Shown in pieces: positions 9,208 through 20,617 of a stretch of DNA of 64,000 nt. The position numbers and the translations under genes are program-made. The notes beneath the pieces were generated by a model. It made no database searches, was not told the DNA's origin, and saw only the letters and a list, made by a program, of their open reading frames with translations. The DNA comes from Streptomyces sp. NRRL F-2664 (GTDB lineage Bacteria; Actinomycetota; Actinomycetes; Streptomycetales; Streptomycetaceae), in contig NZ_JOFX01000017.1 in the NCBI RefSeq assembly GCF_000719345.1, positions 1 through 64,000 on the forward strand, given 5' to 3'. The first letter of the stretch is position 1; each line of letters starts with the position of its first letter.

Positions 9208-10485
9208 TCACGACACCGGGCGGGAGTCCTCCCACATCGACTCGAACTCCTCCCGGTAGGTGGTGAACAGGCCGTGGTCGGCGTCCTTGGGCACCCCCCG
9301 GCCGCCTCCGCGCAGCACCATCACCGGCGATTCCATGCCCCGTGCCCGCCGCAGGTACGACTGGACCACCGCGATGCCCGAGGACTTCCCCTCCACCAGA
9401 TAGGCGGTGAAACGCGGCGTCTCGTCGAAGACGTGGATCTCGAACCGCGAGGGGTCCCGCAGCCCTGCCCGGACGCGGCGCACGTGCAGGATGTTCATCT
9501 CCACCGAGCGGCTCAGCTCGCCCTTGCGCAGCCCCAGCTCCCGCTCGCGCCGTTTGACCGCGCTGCTCGCCGGGTTCAGGAACAGCAGTCGGACCCGGCA
9601 GCCCGCCTCCGTGAGCCGGACGAGTCTTCGCCCCGAGAAGTTCTGCACGAGCAGGTTGAGGCCTATCCCGATGGCGTCGAGCCGCCGCGCGCCCCCGAAG
9701 AGGTCCTCCGCGGGGAGGTTGCGCTGGAGCCGCACCCGGTCGGGGTGGACCGAGACGACGTCCGCGTACCGGTCGCCCACCAGGTCCTCGACGGCGTCGA
9801 TCGGCAGCCGGTCCGCGGCGGGGCTGCCGGAACCCCCGCCCAGTACCTCCAGCAGCCGTGCCGAGGCCCGTTCCGCCTGCTCCAGCACCGGACGCGACAG
9901 CGCCCGGTTGCGGGAGACGACGTTGCGGGTGACCTCCAGTTCGTCCAGGGCCAGCTCGATCTCGCGCCGGTCGTCGAAGTACGGCTCGAAGCAGGGCCAG
10001 TGCTGGGCCATCAGCTCGCGCAGCTGCGGCAGGGTCAGGAAGCTCAGCACGTTGTCGTCGGCGGAGTCGAGGAGGTAGCCCTTGCGGCGGCTGACCTCGC
10101 GTACGGCGACCGCCCGCTGCACCCACTCCTGCCCGGCGGGCCCGGCGGCCGCGACGACCCAGTCGTCCCCGCCGTGCACCGGTTCGTAGATCGGCCGCAG
10201 CACCGCCCCGACCACCGACCGCAGCCGCTGCTCGATCAGGTTGAGCCAGATGTACGCCCGGCCGGCCCGCTGCGCCCGCGTACGGACCTCGCTCCAGGCC
10301 TCCGCGCCCCAGTCCAGTTCGGCGCCGGCCCGCTCGCTGCCTGCCTCCGCCGCCCCGCCCGCCAGGGAGACCGCCCCCGCCGGGATCCCCGCCGGCGCCC
10401 CGCCGGGGACACCCCCAGAGGAGTCCGCCGGGCCACCCTCGTGACTGCTGTCACCAGGGGGCAGCTCCAGACCTCCCGAGCTCAC
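9208..10485 (-). CDS. SAV2148-type HEPN domain protein
   Basis: The 425-residue protein matches the streptomycete family named after SAV_2148, annotated as containing a HEPN domain. It starts MSSGGLELPPGD, then has a Gly/Ala/Pro-rich low-complexity stretch to about residue 65. A helical domain follows (EVRTRAQRAGRAYIWLNLIEQRLRSVVGA). The C-terminal half, about residues 235-425, has the pattern VEDLVGDRYADVVSV and later VRLLFLNPASSAVKRRERELGLRKGEL, reminiscent of a phospholipase-D-like or sensor fold. HEPN domains often bind nucleotides or cleave RNA, but an R-x4-6-H motif is not obvious. Function is unknown. The GTG at 10485 fits the family N-terminus. Confidence 0.75.
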   Translation of the reverse strand: MSSGGLELPPGDSSHEGGPADSSGGVPGGAPAGIPAGAVSLAGGAAEAGSERAGAELDWGAEAWSEVRTRAQRAGRAYIWLNLIEQRLRSVVGAVLRPIYEPVHGGDDWVVAAAGPAGQEWVQRAVAVREVSRRKGYLLDSADDNVLSFLTLPQLRELMAQHWPCFEPYFDDRREIELALDELEVTRNVVSRNRALSRPVLEQAERASARLLEVLGGGSGSPAADRLPIDAVEDLVGDRYADVVSVHPDRVRLQRNLPAEDLFGGARRLDAIGIGLNLLVQNFSGRRLVRLTEAGCRVRLLFLNPASSAVKRRERELGLRKGELSRSVEMNILHVRRVRAGLRDPSRFEIHVFDETPRFTAYLVEGKSSGIAVVQSYLRRARGMESPVMVLRGGGRGVPKDADHGLFTTYREEFESMWEDSRPVS

Positions 10486-10771
10486 CCGTGCACCGCCTTC
10501 TGCGTCTGGACGCCCGTCTCCAGTGATCACGGAAGGGTATCCCGCGCGCGCCGCCCGGTGCAGCCCGATGGCCGGCACACGGACCGTCCATTGACGCATT
10601 GTCCGATGCACCGACAGTCCGCTGACCCTACTGTCCGCTCTGCGGGTCACCCGGTAGGACCACTCCCAAGTCCGCGCTTGCGGCCCCTCTTTCGGGGAAG
10701 ATCTGGCAGTGACGCGGTCCACGCCGGATCATCCGGGAACGTCTTCGACACCGAGGGAAGAGTCGTTGTCT

Positions 10772-12870
<2,099 letters not shown>

Positions 12871-12886
<16 letters not shown>

Positions 12887-14139
12887 GCGGGGCCGGGCTC
12901 CTGGCCCGGGACGGCGAGCGGGCCCGCCGCGGCGGGCTCGCGGGCCGTCGGCACGCGGGTGGCGAGTGCGAGGCCCAGGCTCAGTGCGGCCGCCCCCACA
13001 GCCACGGCGAAGGCCCCGCCCGGGCCGTACCGCTCCGCGAGGCGCCCGGCGACGACGAGTGCGGCGGCCTGCCCGGCCACCAGGCTGCTCGCCGCGAAGG
13101 CCATGGCGGTGCCGAGCCGGGACGGCTCCACGGCCCGCTCGGTCAGGGCGAAGGCGGTGATCAGATGCGGGGCGTAGGCGGCCCCGAGCACGGTGACGAC
13201 CGCGTACAGCGGCCACAGGCCGTCGGTGACCAGCAGCGGCGCCGAGAACACGAGGGCGGCGCCGGTCGCCACCCGCCAGCGCAGCCGCAGGCCGAAGCGT
13301 GCGGGCAGCGCGCCGAGTGCGAGGCCGACGGCGGCGCTGACGACGCCCATCGCGGAGTACACGACGGCGGCCTGGTCCGGGACGCCGAGGCGGATGGTGA
13401 GCGCGGTGATGCCGGCCTGGCAGGCGCCGAACATCACGCCCTGCAGTGCGAGGGAGCCGCGTACGGCGTGCACCACGGCGGGCGTCCGCGCCCGGCCGGC
13501 CGGCCGCCGCTGGGGTGCCGGGGAGCCGGGGGTGGCGGAGGCGGTGGGGTGCAGGGCGAAGACGCTGCCGAAGACGGCCACGAGTCCGGCGGCGCCGGCC
13601 AGCGCGAAGGCGGGGTGTGCGAGCAGCGCGGCGAGCCCGACCAGGGCGGGCCCGAAGACGAAGGAGACCTCGTCCAGGGTGCCTTCGAGCGCGTGGACGG
13701 CGCCCACCACGTCCTCGTCGGCGCCGGCACGGTGGGCCAGGGCGACGGAGCGGGTCCGCGCGAGCGGCCCGATCAGCGGTACGGAGGCGCCGGTGAGGGC
13801 GCCGACCGCGGCGAGCGGAAGCGTCGCCAGGTGGGTGAGGGCACCGGCGACCAGGGCGGCCGTGGCGACGGCGTTCACCGCGGCCGCGGCCAGCACGACG
13901 GGCCGCTGGCCGTGCCGGTCGGCGAGCCGGCCGAGGACGGGTCCGAACAGGACCTGGCCGACGGAGAGAGCCCCTCCGACGATGCCGGCGGTCGCCAGGG
14001 AGCCGCTGGTCTGCGCGACCAGCAGGAAGCTCCCGAACTGGGACATCGCGACGGGCAGCCGGGCGAGGAAGGAGACGAGCGGGAGTAGGGGCCCGGTCAG
14101 GGCGATGACTCTTCGATAGGTGTCGACGGTTCCAAGCAC
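12871..14139 (-). CDS. MFS transporter
   Basis: The 422-residue protein has about twelve hydrophobic segments. LGRLADRHGQRPVVL between helices 2 and 3 is the MFS signature (GxLaDrxGrr). The central loop is rich in Pro, Arg and Ala (TPGSPAPQRRPAGRARTPAVV). The C-terminal half repeats the fold (GLRLRWRVATGAALVF, YAPHLITAFALTERAVEPSRLGTAMAF). It resembles sugar-efflux or drug-efflux type MFS proteins of actinobacteria, but no substrate motif is recognisable. The start is a GTG at 14139, and treY starts divergently 82 bp away. It lies between glgX and treY but on the opposite strand, so a trehalose role is not implied. Confidence 0.85.
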
Positions 14140-14221
14140 TTGATCGACACTAACGCGGTGCAGTCACTCGGATGCATTGGGTCATGGCACGGAATCCGGC
14201 AGGTTGGGTACGTACGTTCTC

Positions 14222-16513
14222 ATGAGCCAGCCGCATCCGACCCCCGCACCGGCATCCGATGGTCCGACCCCTGTCGCCCCGGCGTCGACCTACCGTCTCC
14301 AACTGCGCCCGGACTTCCCCTTCGCGGCGGCCGAGGCGGCCGTGCCGCACCTCGCCTCGCTCGGCGTGTCGCATCTGCACCTGTCCCCCGTCCTGGAGGC
14401 GGCGCCCGGGTCGACCCACGGGTACGACGTCACCGACCACTCGCGCGTACGGGCCGAACTCGGCGGAGAGGCCGGCCTGCGGTCGCTGGCCGGGGCCGCC
14501 CGCGCGCACGGGCTGGGCCTGGTCCTCGACATCGTGCCCAACCACATGGCGGTGCCGACGCCGCTGCGGCTGAACCGGGCCCTGTGGGAGGTGCTGCGGG
14601 ACGGGCCCGCCTCGCCGTACGCCCGCTGGTTCGACATCGACTGGGAGGCGGGCGGCGGGCAGGTGGTGCTCCCCCTGCTGCCCGGCCCGCCCGACACCTG
14701 CGAGCTGCGGGTCGACGGCGGGGTGCTGCGCCACGGGGAGCAGGAGTTCCCGCTGCGGGAGGGGACCGAGGGGCTGGCGCTGCCGGAACTGCTGTCGGCG
14801 CAGTGGTACCGGCCCGTCTGGTGGAGGGAGACCGCTGCCACGCTCAACTACCGGCGCTTCTTCACCATTTCCGAGCTCATCGGGGTGCGGGTTGAGGACC
14901 CGGAGGTCTTCACGGCCACCCACGCGAAGGTACTGGAGCTGGTCCGCGACGGGGTCGCGGAGGGGCTGCGGATCGACCACGTGGACGGACTGGCCGATCC
15001 GGAGGAGTACCTGCACCGGCTGCGGGCCGCGGCGGGCGACGGCTGCTGGGTGGTGGTGGAGAAGATCCTGGCCCGGCACGAGCGGCTGCCGGCCGGGTGG
15101 CCGGTGGCGGGCACCACCGGCTACGACGCGCTGCACCGGGTCGACGGGGTGTTCACCGATCCCGGCGGCGCGGCCGAACTGGCGCGGCAATACGTGGAGT
15201 TCACCGGGCTGCCGTCGTGGCGGGAGACCGCCCGGGACTGCGCGCGGGAGGTGCTCACCGGCGACCTGGCCGCCGAGCTGCGGGCGCTGGAGCGCCGTGC
15301 CGGGGCGGAGCTGGCCGTGGCCGTGAGGGAGTTGCTGATCGCCTTCCCCGTCTACCGTCCCTACCCGGGCGAACCGGAGCTGCCGCCGCAGGCCCTGGAG
15401 CGGGCGGCGCAGGCGGCCGGCCCGGCCGCGGTTGCCGGGGTACGGGAGCTGATGCTGCGCGACCCGGCCTTCGCCGCCCGCTTCGCGCAGACCTCCGCGG
15501 CCCTGCGCGCCAAGTCGTTGGAGGACCGCGCGTTCTACCGGTACGCGCCGCTGCTGTCGGCGACGGAGGTGGGCGGGGAGCCGGGGTGTCCGGCGGTGTC
15601 GCCGGAGGAGTTCCACGCGTACTGCGCCGCCCTGGAGCGTGACTGGCCCTCGACGGGCACGGTGCTGTCCACGCACGACACCAAGCGCAGCGCGGACGTC
15701 AGGGCCCGGATCTCCGTGCTGTCCCAGGCTCCGGAGGCGATGGCCGGGCCGGACGGCCCGGCCGGCGGGGAGGCTGCCCGCGACCCCCACCTGGCCTGGG
15801 TGGCCCGGCAGACCGCGCTGGGGCTCGGCCGGGTCCCGGAGGCGGTGCCGCGGATGGCCGACGCCCTGCTGAAGGGGGCCCGGGAGGCGGCCCTGCACAC
15901 CAGTTGGACCGACCGGAACGAGAAGTACGAGGAGGGCGTCCCGGCCTGTGCGCCGGCCCCGCTCGACCTCCCCGCGGACCTCGCGGAGGCCGCCCGCGCG
16001 AACCTGCTGGGCATGGCGCTGCTGCACCTCGCCATGCCCGGCGTCCCGGAGGTCTACCAGGGCGCGGAGACCGAGTACCGGGCCCTGGTCGACCCGGACA
16101 ACCGGCGCCCGGCACACTTCCCCCGGGAGGCGCTGGCACGGCTGGACGCGGGGGCCGAGCCGGTCGGCCCGGCCGAGGAGAAGCTGGCCCTCACGGCGGC
16201 GCTGCTGCGGCTGCGCCGCGACCGCCCGGAACTGTTCCGCGGCTACGCCCCCGTCGCGGCCCGGGGCCCGGCGGCCGGTCACCTGCTGGCCTTCACCCGC
16301 GCCCCCGGCCTGCTGGTGGCGGCCACGCGGCTGTCCCACCGGCTGGCGGCGTCGGGCGGCTGGCGCGATACCCGGCTGGACCTGCCGCCCGGCACGTGGA
16401 CCCCCGTCCTGCCCGCCCGTACCGATGGGGGCACCGGCGCGGCGTACAGCGGTTCGGCCGAGGTGGCGTCCCTGCTGGCCGGCCACCCGGTGGGCCTCTG
16501 GCTCCGCCGCTGA
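14222..16513 (+). CDS. treY: Malto-oligosyltrehalose synthase
   Basis: The 763-residue protein starts with the TreY N-terminal block STYRLQLRPDFPFAAAEAAVPHLASLGVSHLHLSP. It continues through GSTHGYDVTDH, VLDIVPNHMAVP (GH13 region I), GLRIDHVDGLADPEEYL (region II with the nucleophile Asp), VVVEKILARHERLP (region III) and TVLSTHDTKRSADVRAR (region IV). HDTKRSxDVRAR is diagnostic of the family. The enzyme turns the reducing end of maltodextrins into a trehalosyl unit by intramolecular transglucosylation. TreZ, which releases trehalose, is encoded about 2.3 kb downstream. The ATG at 14222 (MSQPHPTPAP) starts just before the domain. An in-frame ATG at 14177 is less likely. Confidence 0.96.
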   Translation: MSQPHPTPAPASDGPTPVAPASTYRLQLRPDFPFAAAEAAVPHLASLGVSHLHLSPVLEAAPGSTHGYDVTDHSRVRAELGGEAGLRSLAGAARAHGLGLVLDIVPNHMAVPTPLRLNRALWEVLRDGPASPYARWFDIDWEAGGGQVVLPLLPGPPDTCELRVDGGVLRHGEQEFPLREGTEGLALPELLSAQWYRPVWWRETAATLNYRRFFTISELIGVRVEDPEVFTATHAKVLELVRDGVAEGLRIDHVDGLADPEEYLHRLRAAAGDGCWVVVEKILARHERLPAGWPVAGTTGYDALHRVDGVFTDPGGAAELARQYVEFTGLPSWRETARDCAREVLTGDLAAELRALERRAGAELAVAVRELLIAFPVYRPYPGEPELPPQALERAAQAAGPAAVAGVRELMLRDPAFAARFAQTSAALRAKSLEDRAFYRYAPLLSATEVGGEPGCPAVSPEEFHAYCAALERDWPSTGTVLSTHDTKRSADVRARISVLSQAPEAMAGPDGPAGGEAARDPHLAWVARQTALGLGRVPEAVPRMADALLKGAREAALHTSWTDRNEKYEEGVPACAPAPLDLPADLAEAARANLLGMALLHLAMPGVPEVYQGAETEYRALVDPDNRRPAHFPREALARLDAGAEPVGPAEEKLALTAALLRLRRDRPELFRGYAPVAARGPAAGHLLAFTRAPGLLVAATRLSHRLAASGGWRDTRLDLPPGTWTPVLPARTDGGTGAAYSGSAEVASLLAGHPVGLWLRR

Positions 16514-16674
16514 CGGCCCGCCCGCGGCCGGCCCCGGAACGGCGGGGGCGGCCGGGTCGGCACCAGGGGTGGCGGCGGCGGCCGGAACCCCCGGTGCAGC
16601 CTTGGCCAGGGATTTTCCTGGAAATCGGGGGAAATGCGGGGGCCTCACAGCAGTAGGCGGCGGGCCCGGCGGGC

Positions 16675-18099
16675 ATGGCATCCCATGTGAATCTCCTCCG
16701 TGACATGTGCTACCCCACTCCGCAGGAACTCGGGCTGGCCGCCCGCGCTCTGGCGGACGAACACCCGAGCGAGGTAGGACTCCGCCAGGCCGGCACCTCG
16801 CGGGCCGGGCGGCCGATCTGGGTGCTGTCCGTAGCGGCGACCGCCCGAGCCGTCGCAGCCGTCGAGGACGGTCCCGGCGGCCCGGGCGGATCCCGCGCAC
16901 CCGGCGCTCCCAGCCGCTCCGGCGGACCCGGTGGCAGCGTCGGCGGCCCGGGGTGCGGAGGCGTCCGTGACGTGCTCGTCGTGGCCGGGGCGCACGCCAA
17001 CGAGCCCGTCGGCGGCGCCACGGCACTCTCGCTCGTCCGCCGGCTGCTGCGCGACCCGGCGCCCCGGGCCGGCTGCCGCTGGCACTTCCTGCTCTGCGCC
17101 GACCCGGACGGCGCGGAGCTGCACCGCACGCCCCGCCCGTACTCGCTCCTGGACTACCACCGGTACTTCTTCCGGCCGCCGGGGCCCGAACAGCCCGAGT
17201 GGGCGCCGTCCTTACTGCCCGCGGACCGGCTGCCGCCGGAGACCCTCGCGCTGACCGCGCTCATCGACGAGCTGCGGCCCGTCCTCCAGGTCTCCCTGCA
17301 CGCCACCGATCTCGGCGGCACCTGGGTGCAGCTCACCCGGGACATACCCGGCCTCGCCGAGCCGTTCGCGAAGTCGGCCGCCGAACTGCGCATCCCGGTG
17401 GAGAACGGGGCCTCGGACGCCGCCGGGTGGCCCTCCCCCGGGCCGGGGATCTTCGTCATCCCCCAGCCGGGCAGCGAGGCCGCCGGCGCCTTCCACCCCG
17501 AGGACACCCGGCTGAGCACCTGGTACCACGCCCATCGCTACGCCGGCACCACCGCGATCGTCGAAGTCCCCATGTGGGCCTCGGACCTGGTGGACGATCC
17601 GGCTCCGCACCCCGACGCGCGCGGCGCCCTGCGGATGCTCGCCGCGCGCCTCACGGCGGACGCCGCGCTGGTCGGCGCGGCCCGGGAGCGGGCCCGCGGC
17701 CTGGACCTGCCCGGCCCCGGCGGGCCCGAGGACCCGGCGGCGGCAGCGCTGCTGCGCGCGGTGGACTGGACGCTCGCGCTGATCCCCCGGATCACGGCGG
17801 AGTGGACCGGCCCCGGCGCCCCGGCGGAGGCCACGACGGCGTACATCGCCAGCATCGACGCCTTCGGACGGCGGCTGTCGCTGCGCGCAGCGGCGATGCT
17901 GCTGCGGGTCCTGCGCGCCGAAGGACATCCTGCGGCCCCGGGGCTGGACCGGCTGGTCACGGGGTGGTGCGAGGAGTTCGCGACGCGGTTCGGCGCCCGC
18001 TGGATCCCGGTCGCCACCCAGGTGGAACACCAGTCCCGCACCGTCCTGGCCGCCTACGACAGACTCCTGGCGTCCGCCCGCGCCACGGACAGGACGTAG
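16675..18099 (+). CDS. M14 family zinc carboxypeptidase, with a TTA codon
   Basis: The 474-residue protein contains M14 metallocarboxypeptidase motifs. HxxE zinc ligands are in VVAGAHANEPVGGATA, the third ligand is probably the His of LQVSLHATDLGG, and the candidate catalytic Glu is in TAIVEVPMWAS. A Gly/Ser/Pro-rich insert near residues 65-95 interrupts the early domain. A helical C-terminal region of about 150 residues follows. No signal peptide is visible, so it is probably cytosolic. Codon 180 (17212-17214) is TTA. In Streptomyces this codon needs the bldA tRNA and usually marks genes tied to development or secondary metabolism. Start choice is uncertain, since a second ATG at 16705 lacks a good ribosome site. 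The substrate is unknown. Confidence 0.8.
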   Translation: MASHVNLLRDMCYPTPQELGLAARALADEHPSEVGLRQAGTSRAGRPIWVLSVAATARAVAAVEDGPGGPGGSRAPGAPSRSGGPGGSVGGPGCGGVRDVLVVAGAHANEPVGGATALSLVRRLLRDPAPRAGCRWHFLLCADPDGAELHRTPRPYSLLDYHRYFFRPPGPEQPEWAPSLLPADRLPPETLALTALIDELRPVLQVSLHATDLGGTWVQLTRDIPGLAEPFAKSAAELRIPVENGASDAAGWPSPGPGIFVIPQPGSEAAGAFHPEDTRLSTWYHAHRYAGTTAIVEVPMWASDLVDDPAPHPDARGALRMLAARLTADAALVGAARERARGLDLPGPGGPEDPAAAALLRAVDWTLALIPRITAEWTGPGAPAEATTAYIASIDAFGRRLSLRAAAMLLRVLRAEGHPAAPGLDRLVTGWCEEFATRFGARWIPVATQVEHQSRTVLAAYDRLLASARATDRT

Positions 18100-18183
18100 G
18101 GGAACGTCGGGTGCGAGGCTTCTCGTACGGATGTGTTCGGCGGCGGCGGGGCGGGCTCGGTGCGCACCGGCCGCCGGCCGCCG

Positions 18184-18747
18184 TCAGCCCGCCGACAGTC
18201 GGAAGGTCATGTTGCCGAAGCCGACCTGGTCGCCGTCGCGGACCACCGCGGAGCCCGTCACCCGGCGCCCGTTGACGGTGGTGCCGTTGGTGGAGCCGAG
18301 GTCCTTGAGCACCCACACCCCGTCGCGCAGACTGAGTTCGGCGTGCATCCGGGAGACGGTCTCGTGGCTGAGCCGCAGCCCGTTCCCCGGGTCGCGGCCG
18401 ATCCTGAGGGCCGCCGCGCTCGGGTGCGGCAGCAGCAGTTTCGGCAGGCGCTCGGCCGTCCAGGCGCGCCGGACACCGGCGGACACCGCGGAGACCCGGC
18501 CGACCCAGCCGAACAACCGCCGTGTCCACGGACTTTCGGCGGCCTCCCTGGTCTGGAGGTCCGCGGTGAGGACGGCGAGGTCCTCGGAACGGCGGGCCAC
18601 GAGGGCGAGTTCCATGCGGCGCAGGAAGGTGTCGTGGGACAGCTTGCCGAGGGCCGCACCCTCCCTGAGCTGGCCCAGCGCACGGTCTCGCTCGGCGTCC
18701 GACAGCCGCGGCGCGGGGAAGGCAGGAAGTTCGAAACTCGACGTCAC
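18184..18747 (-). CDS. DUF1707-FHA domain protein
   Basis: The 187-residue protein has two parts. Residues about 14-65 are a DUF1707 (SHOCT-like) segment (RLSDAERDRALGQLREGAALGKLSHDTFLRRMELALVA). Residues about 105-187 are an FHA domain with ALRIGRDPGN, LSHETVSRMHAELSL and LGSTNGTTVNGRRV, the full set of phosphothreonine-binding motifs (R, S, N). FHA domains read Ser/Thr kinase phosphorylation. DUF1707 is common in actinobacterial envelope and regulatory proteins. No transmembrane helix is present. I use the GTG at 18747, just before the DUF1707 segment. It is divergent from treZ with 111 bp between starts. The partner kinase is not in this window. Confidence 0.85.
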   Translation of the reverse strand: MTSSFELPAFPAPRLSDAERDRALGQLREGAALGKLSHDTFLRRMELALVARRSEDLAVLTADLQTREAAESPWTRRLFGWVGRVSAVSAGVRRAWTAERLPKLLLPHPSAAALRIGRDPGNGLRLSHETVSRMHAELSLRDGVWVLKDLGSTNGTTVNGRRVTGSAVVRDGDQVGFGNMTFRLSAG

Positions 18748-18858
18748 AGGGTGATTGTCGGCCCGTCGGGGGCGGAGTGTCCAGAACTCCCCCGCGACGC
18801 CCGGAATGATGGGCACGATGGGCATGCTGGACACCGCCGACAGACGAGGGGGCCGCCC

Positions 18859-20607
18859 GTGCAGTTCGAGGTGTGGGCACCGCTGACGGGCCGGGTCGCG
18901 CTGCGGCTCGACGACGCGACATACGACATGGCACCCGATCCGGACCGGGACGGCTGGTGGACCGCGCAGGCCCCCGCGGAGGACGGCAGCCGCTACGGCT
19001 TCCTCCTGGACGGGGACCCGTCCCCGCGGCCCGACCCGCGCGGCCGGCGGCTGCCCGACGGGCCCGACGGCCTGTCCGCCGTCGTGGACTTCGAGGCCCT
19101 CGCCCGGCGGCGCACCCCGTCACCGGGCGTCCCGCTCCAGGACGCGGTCCTGTACGAACTCCACGTCGGCACCTTCACCCCGGAGGGCACCTTCGACGCG
19201 GCCGCGGCCCGCCTCGGCCACCTCACTGCCCTCGGTGTCACGCACGTGGAGCTGATGCCGGTGTGCTCCTTCGCCGGCCGGCACGGCTGGGGCTACGACG
19301 GGGTCGCGCCGTGGGCGGTCCACGAGCCGTACGGCGGCCCGGCCGGACTGGCCCGGTTCACCGACGCCGCGCACGCGGCCGGACTGGGCGTGATCCTCGA
19401 CGTGGTGCACAACCACCTCGGCCCGTCGGGCAACCACCTGCCCGCCTTCGGCCCGTACTTCACCGACACCCACCACACCCCGTGGGGTGCCGCGGTGAAC
19501 CTGGACGCGCCCGGCTCAGACGAGGTCCGCGCCTACCTCACCGGCAGCGCGCTGGCCTGGCTGCGCGACTACGGGATCGACGGACTGCGGCTCGACGCCG
19601 TGCACGCGCTGGCGGACGGGCGGGCGCTGACCTTCCTGGAGGAACTGTCCGCGGCGGTCGACGGTCTCGTGGCGGAGACCGGCCGCCCGTTGTTCCTGAT
19701 CGCCGAGTCCGACCGGTGCGACCCGCGCACCACCACCCCGCGCGCCGCCGGCGGCCTGGGCGTGCAGGCACAGTGGAACGACGACTTCCACCACGCCCTG
19801 CACTGCGCGCTGACCGGCGAGTCCCAGGGCTATTACGCCGACTTCGCCGAGGCCCCGCTGACCGCCCTGGCCAAGACGCTGACCCGGGTGTTCTTCCACG
19901 ACGGGACCTGGTCCTCCTTCCGCGGCCGCACGCACGGCCGGCCGGTGGACCACCGCCGGACTCCCGCGCACCGGTTCGTCGGCTACACCCAGACCCACGA
20001 CCAGATCGGCAACCGGGCGCTCGGCGACCGGCTCTCCGGCTCCCTCTCCCCCGGCCTGCTGGCCTGCGCGGCGACGGTGGCCCTCACCGGGCCCTTCGTA
20101 CCGATGCTGTTCATGGGCGAGGAGTGGGGCGCGCGCACCCCGTGGCAGTACTTCACCGACCACCCGGACCCGGAGCTCGCCGAAGCCGTACGCAGTGGCC
20201 GGCGCCGGGAGTTCGCGGCGCACGGCTGGAAGGCCGAGGAGATCCCCGACCCGCAGGACCCGGCCACCCGGGACCGCTCCTGCCTGGACTGGTCGGAGCC
20301 CGAACTGCTTCTCCACGCACGCCTGCTGGACTGGTACCGCACCCTGGTCGCGCTCCGCCGCACCCACCCGGACCTGCGCGACCCGGACCTGGCGGCGGTC
20401 CGGGTCGCGCACGACGAGGAGCGGCGCTGGCTCACCTTCCGGCGGGGCGACGTACGGGTGGCGGTGAACCTCTCCGCCGAGCCGGTGACGATCGCGCTGG
20501 GCCGCAACGGGGTGCGGGTGCTGGCGTCCTGGGATCCGCTGGAGCACCCCGGTCCGGACGGGCGGATCCACCTGCCGGGAGAATCGGCGGCGGTCCTCGG
20601 CCCCTGA
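18859..20607 (+). CDS. treZ: Malto-oligosyltrehalose trehalohydrolase
   Basis: The 582-residue GH13 subfamily 10 enzyme begins with a short CBM48-like domain (QFEVWAPLTGRVAL). The conserved GH13 regions are VILDVVHNHLGPSG (I), DGLRLDAVHAL (II, nucleophile Asp), LFLIAESDRC (III, acid Glu) and YTQTHDQIGNRALGDRL (IV). LYELHVGTFTPEGTF and FMGEEWGARTP are further family landmarks. It hydrolyses the bond that TreY makes, releasing free trehalose. The GTG at 18859 follows GAGGGGG by six bases. The stop lies 10 bp from the stop of the convergent M24 peptidase gene. Confidence 0.96.
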   Translation: MQFEVWAPLTGRVALRLDDATYDMAPDPDRDGWWTAQAPAEDGSRYGFLLDGDPSPRPDPRGRRLPDGPDGLSAVVDFEALARRRTPSPGVPLQDAVLYELHVGTFTPEGTFDAAAARLGHLTALGVTHVELMPVCSFAGRHGWGYDGVAPWAVHEPYGGPAGLARFTDAAHAAGLGVILDVVHNHLGPSGNHLPAFGPYFTDTHHTPWGAAVNLDAPGSDEVRAYLTGSALAWLRDYGIDGLRLDAVHALADGRALTFLEELSAAVDGLVAETGRPLFLIAESDRCDPRTTTPRAAGGLGVQAQWNDDFHHALHCALTGESQGYYADFAEAPLTALAKTLTRVFFHDGTWSSFRGRTHGRPVDHRRTPAHRFVGYTQTHDQIGNRALGDRLSGSLSPGLLACAATVALTGPFVPMLFMGEEWGARTPWQYFTDHPDPELAEAVRSGRRREFAAHGWKAEEIPDPQDPATRDRSCLDWSEPELLLHARLLDWYRTLVALRRTHPDLRDPDLAAVRVAHDEERRWLTFRRGDVRVAVNLSAEPVTIALGRNGVRVLASWDPLEHPGPDGRIHLPGESAAVLGP

Positions 20608-20617
20608 CGGCGCCGGC

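Noticed and set aside
16634..16690. 18-codon open frame upstream of the M14 gene as a leader peptide
   Set aside because: The GGGGGA sequence is too close to the ATG for a ribosome site, and no attenuator-like structure was recognised.
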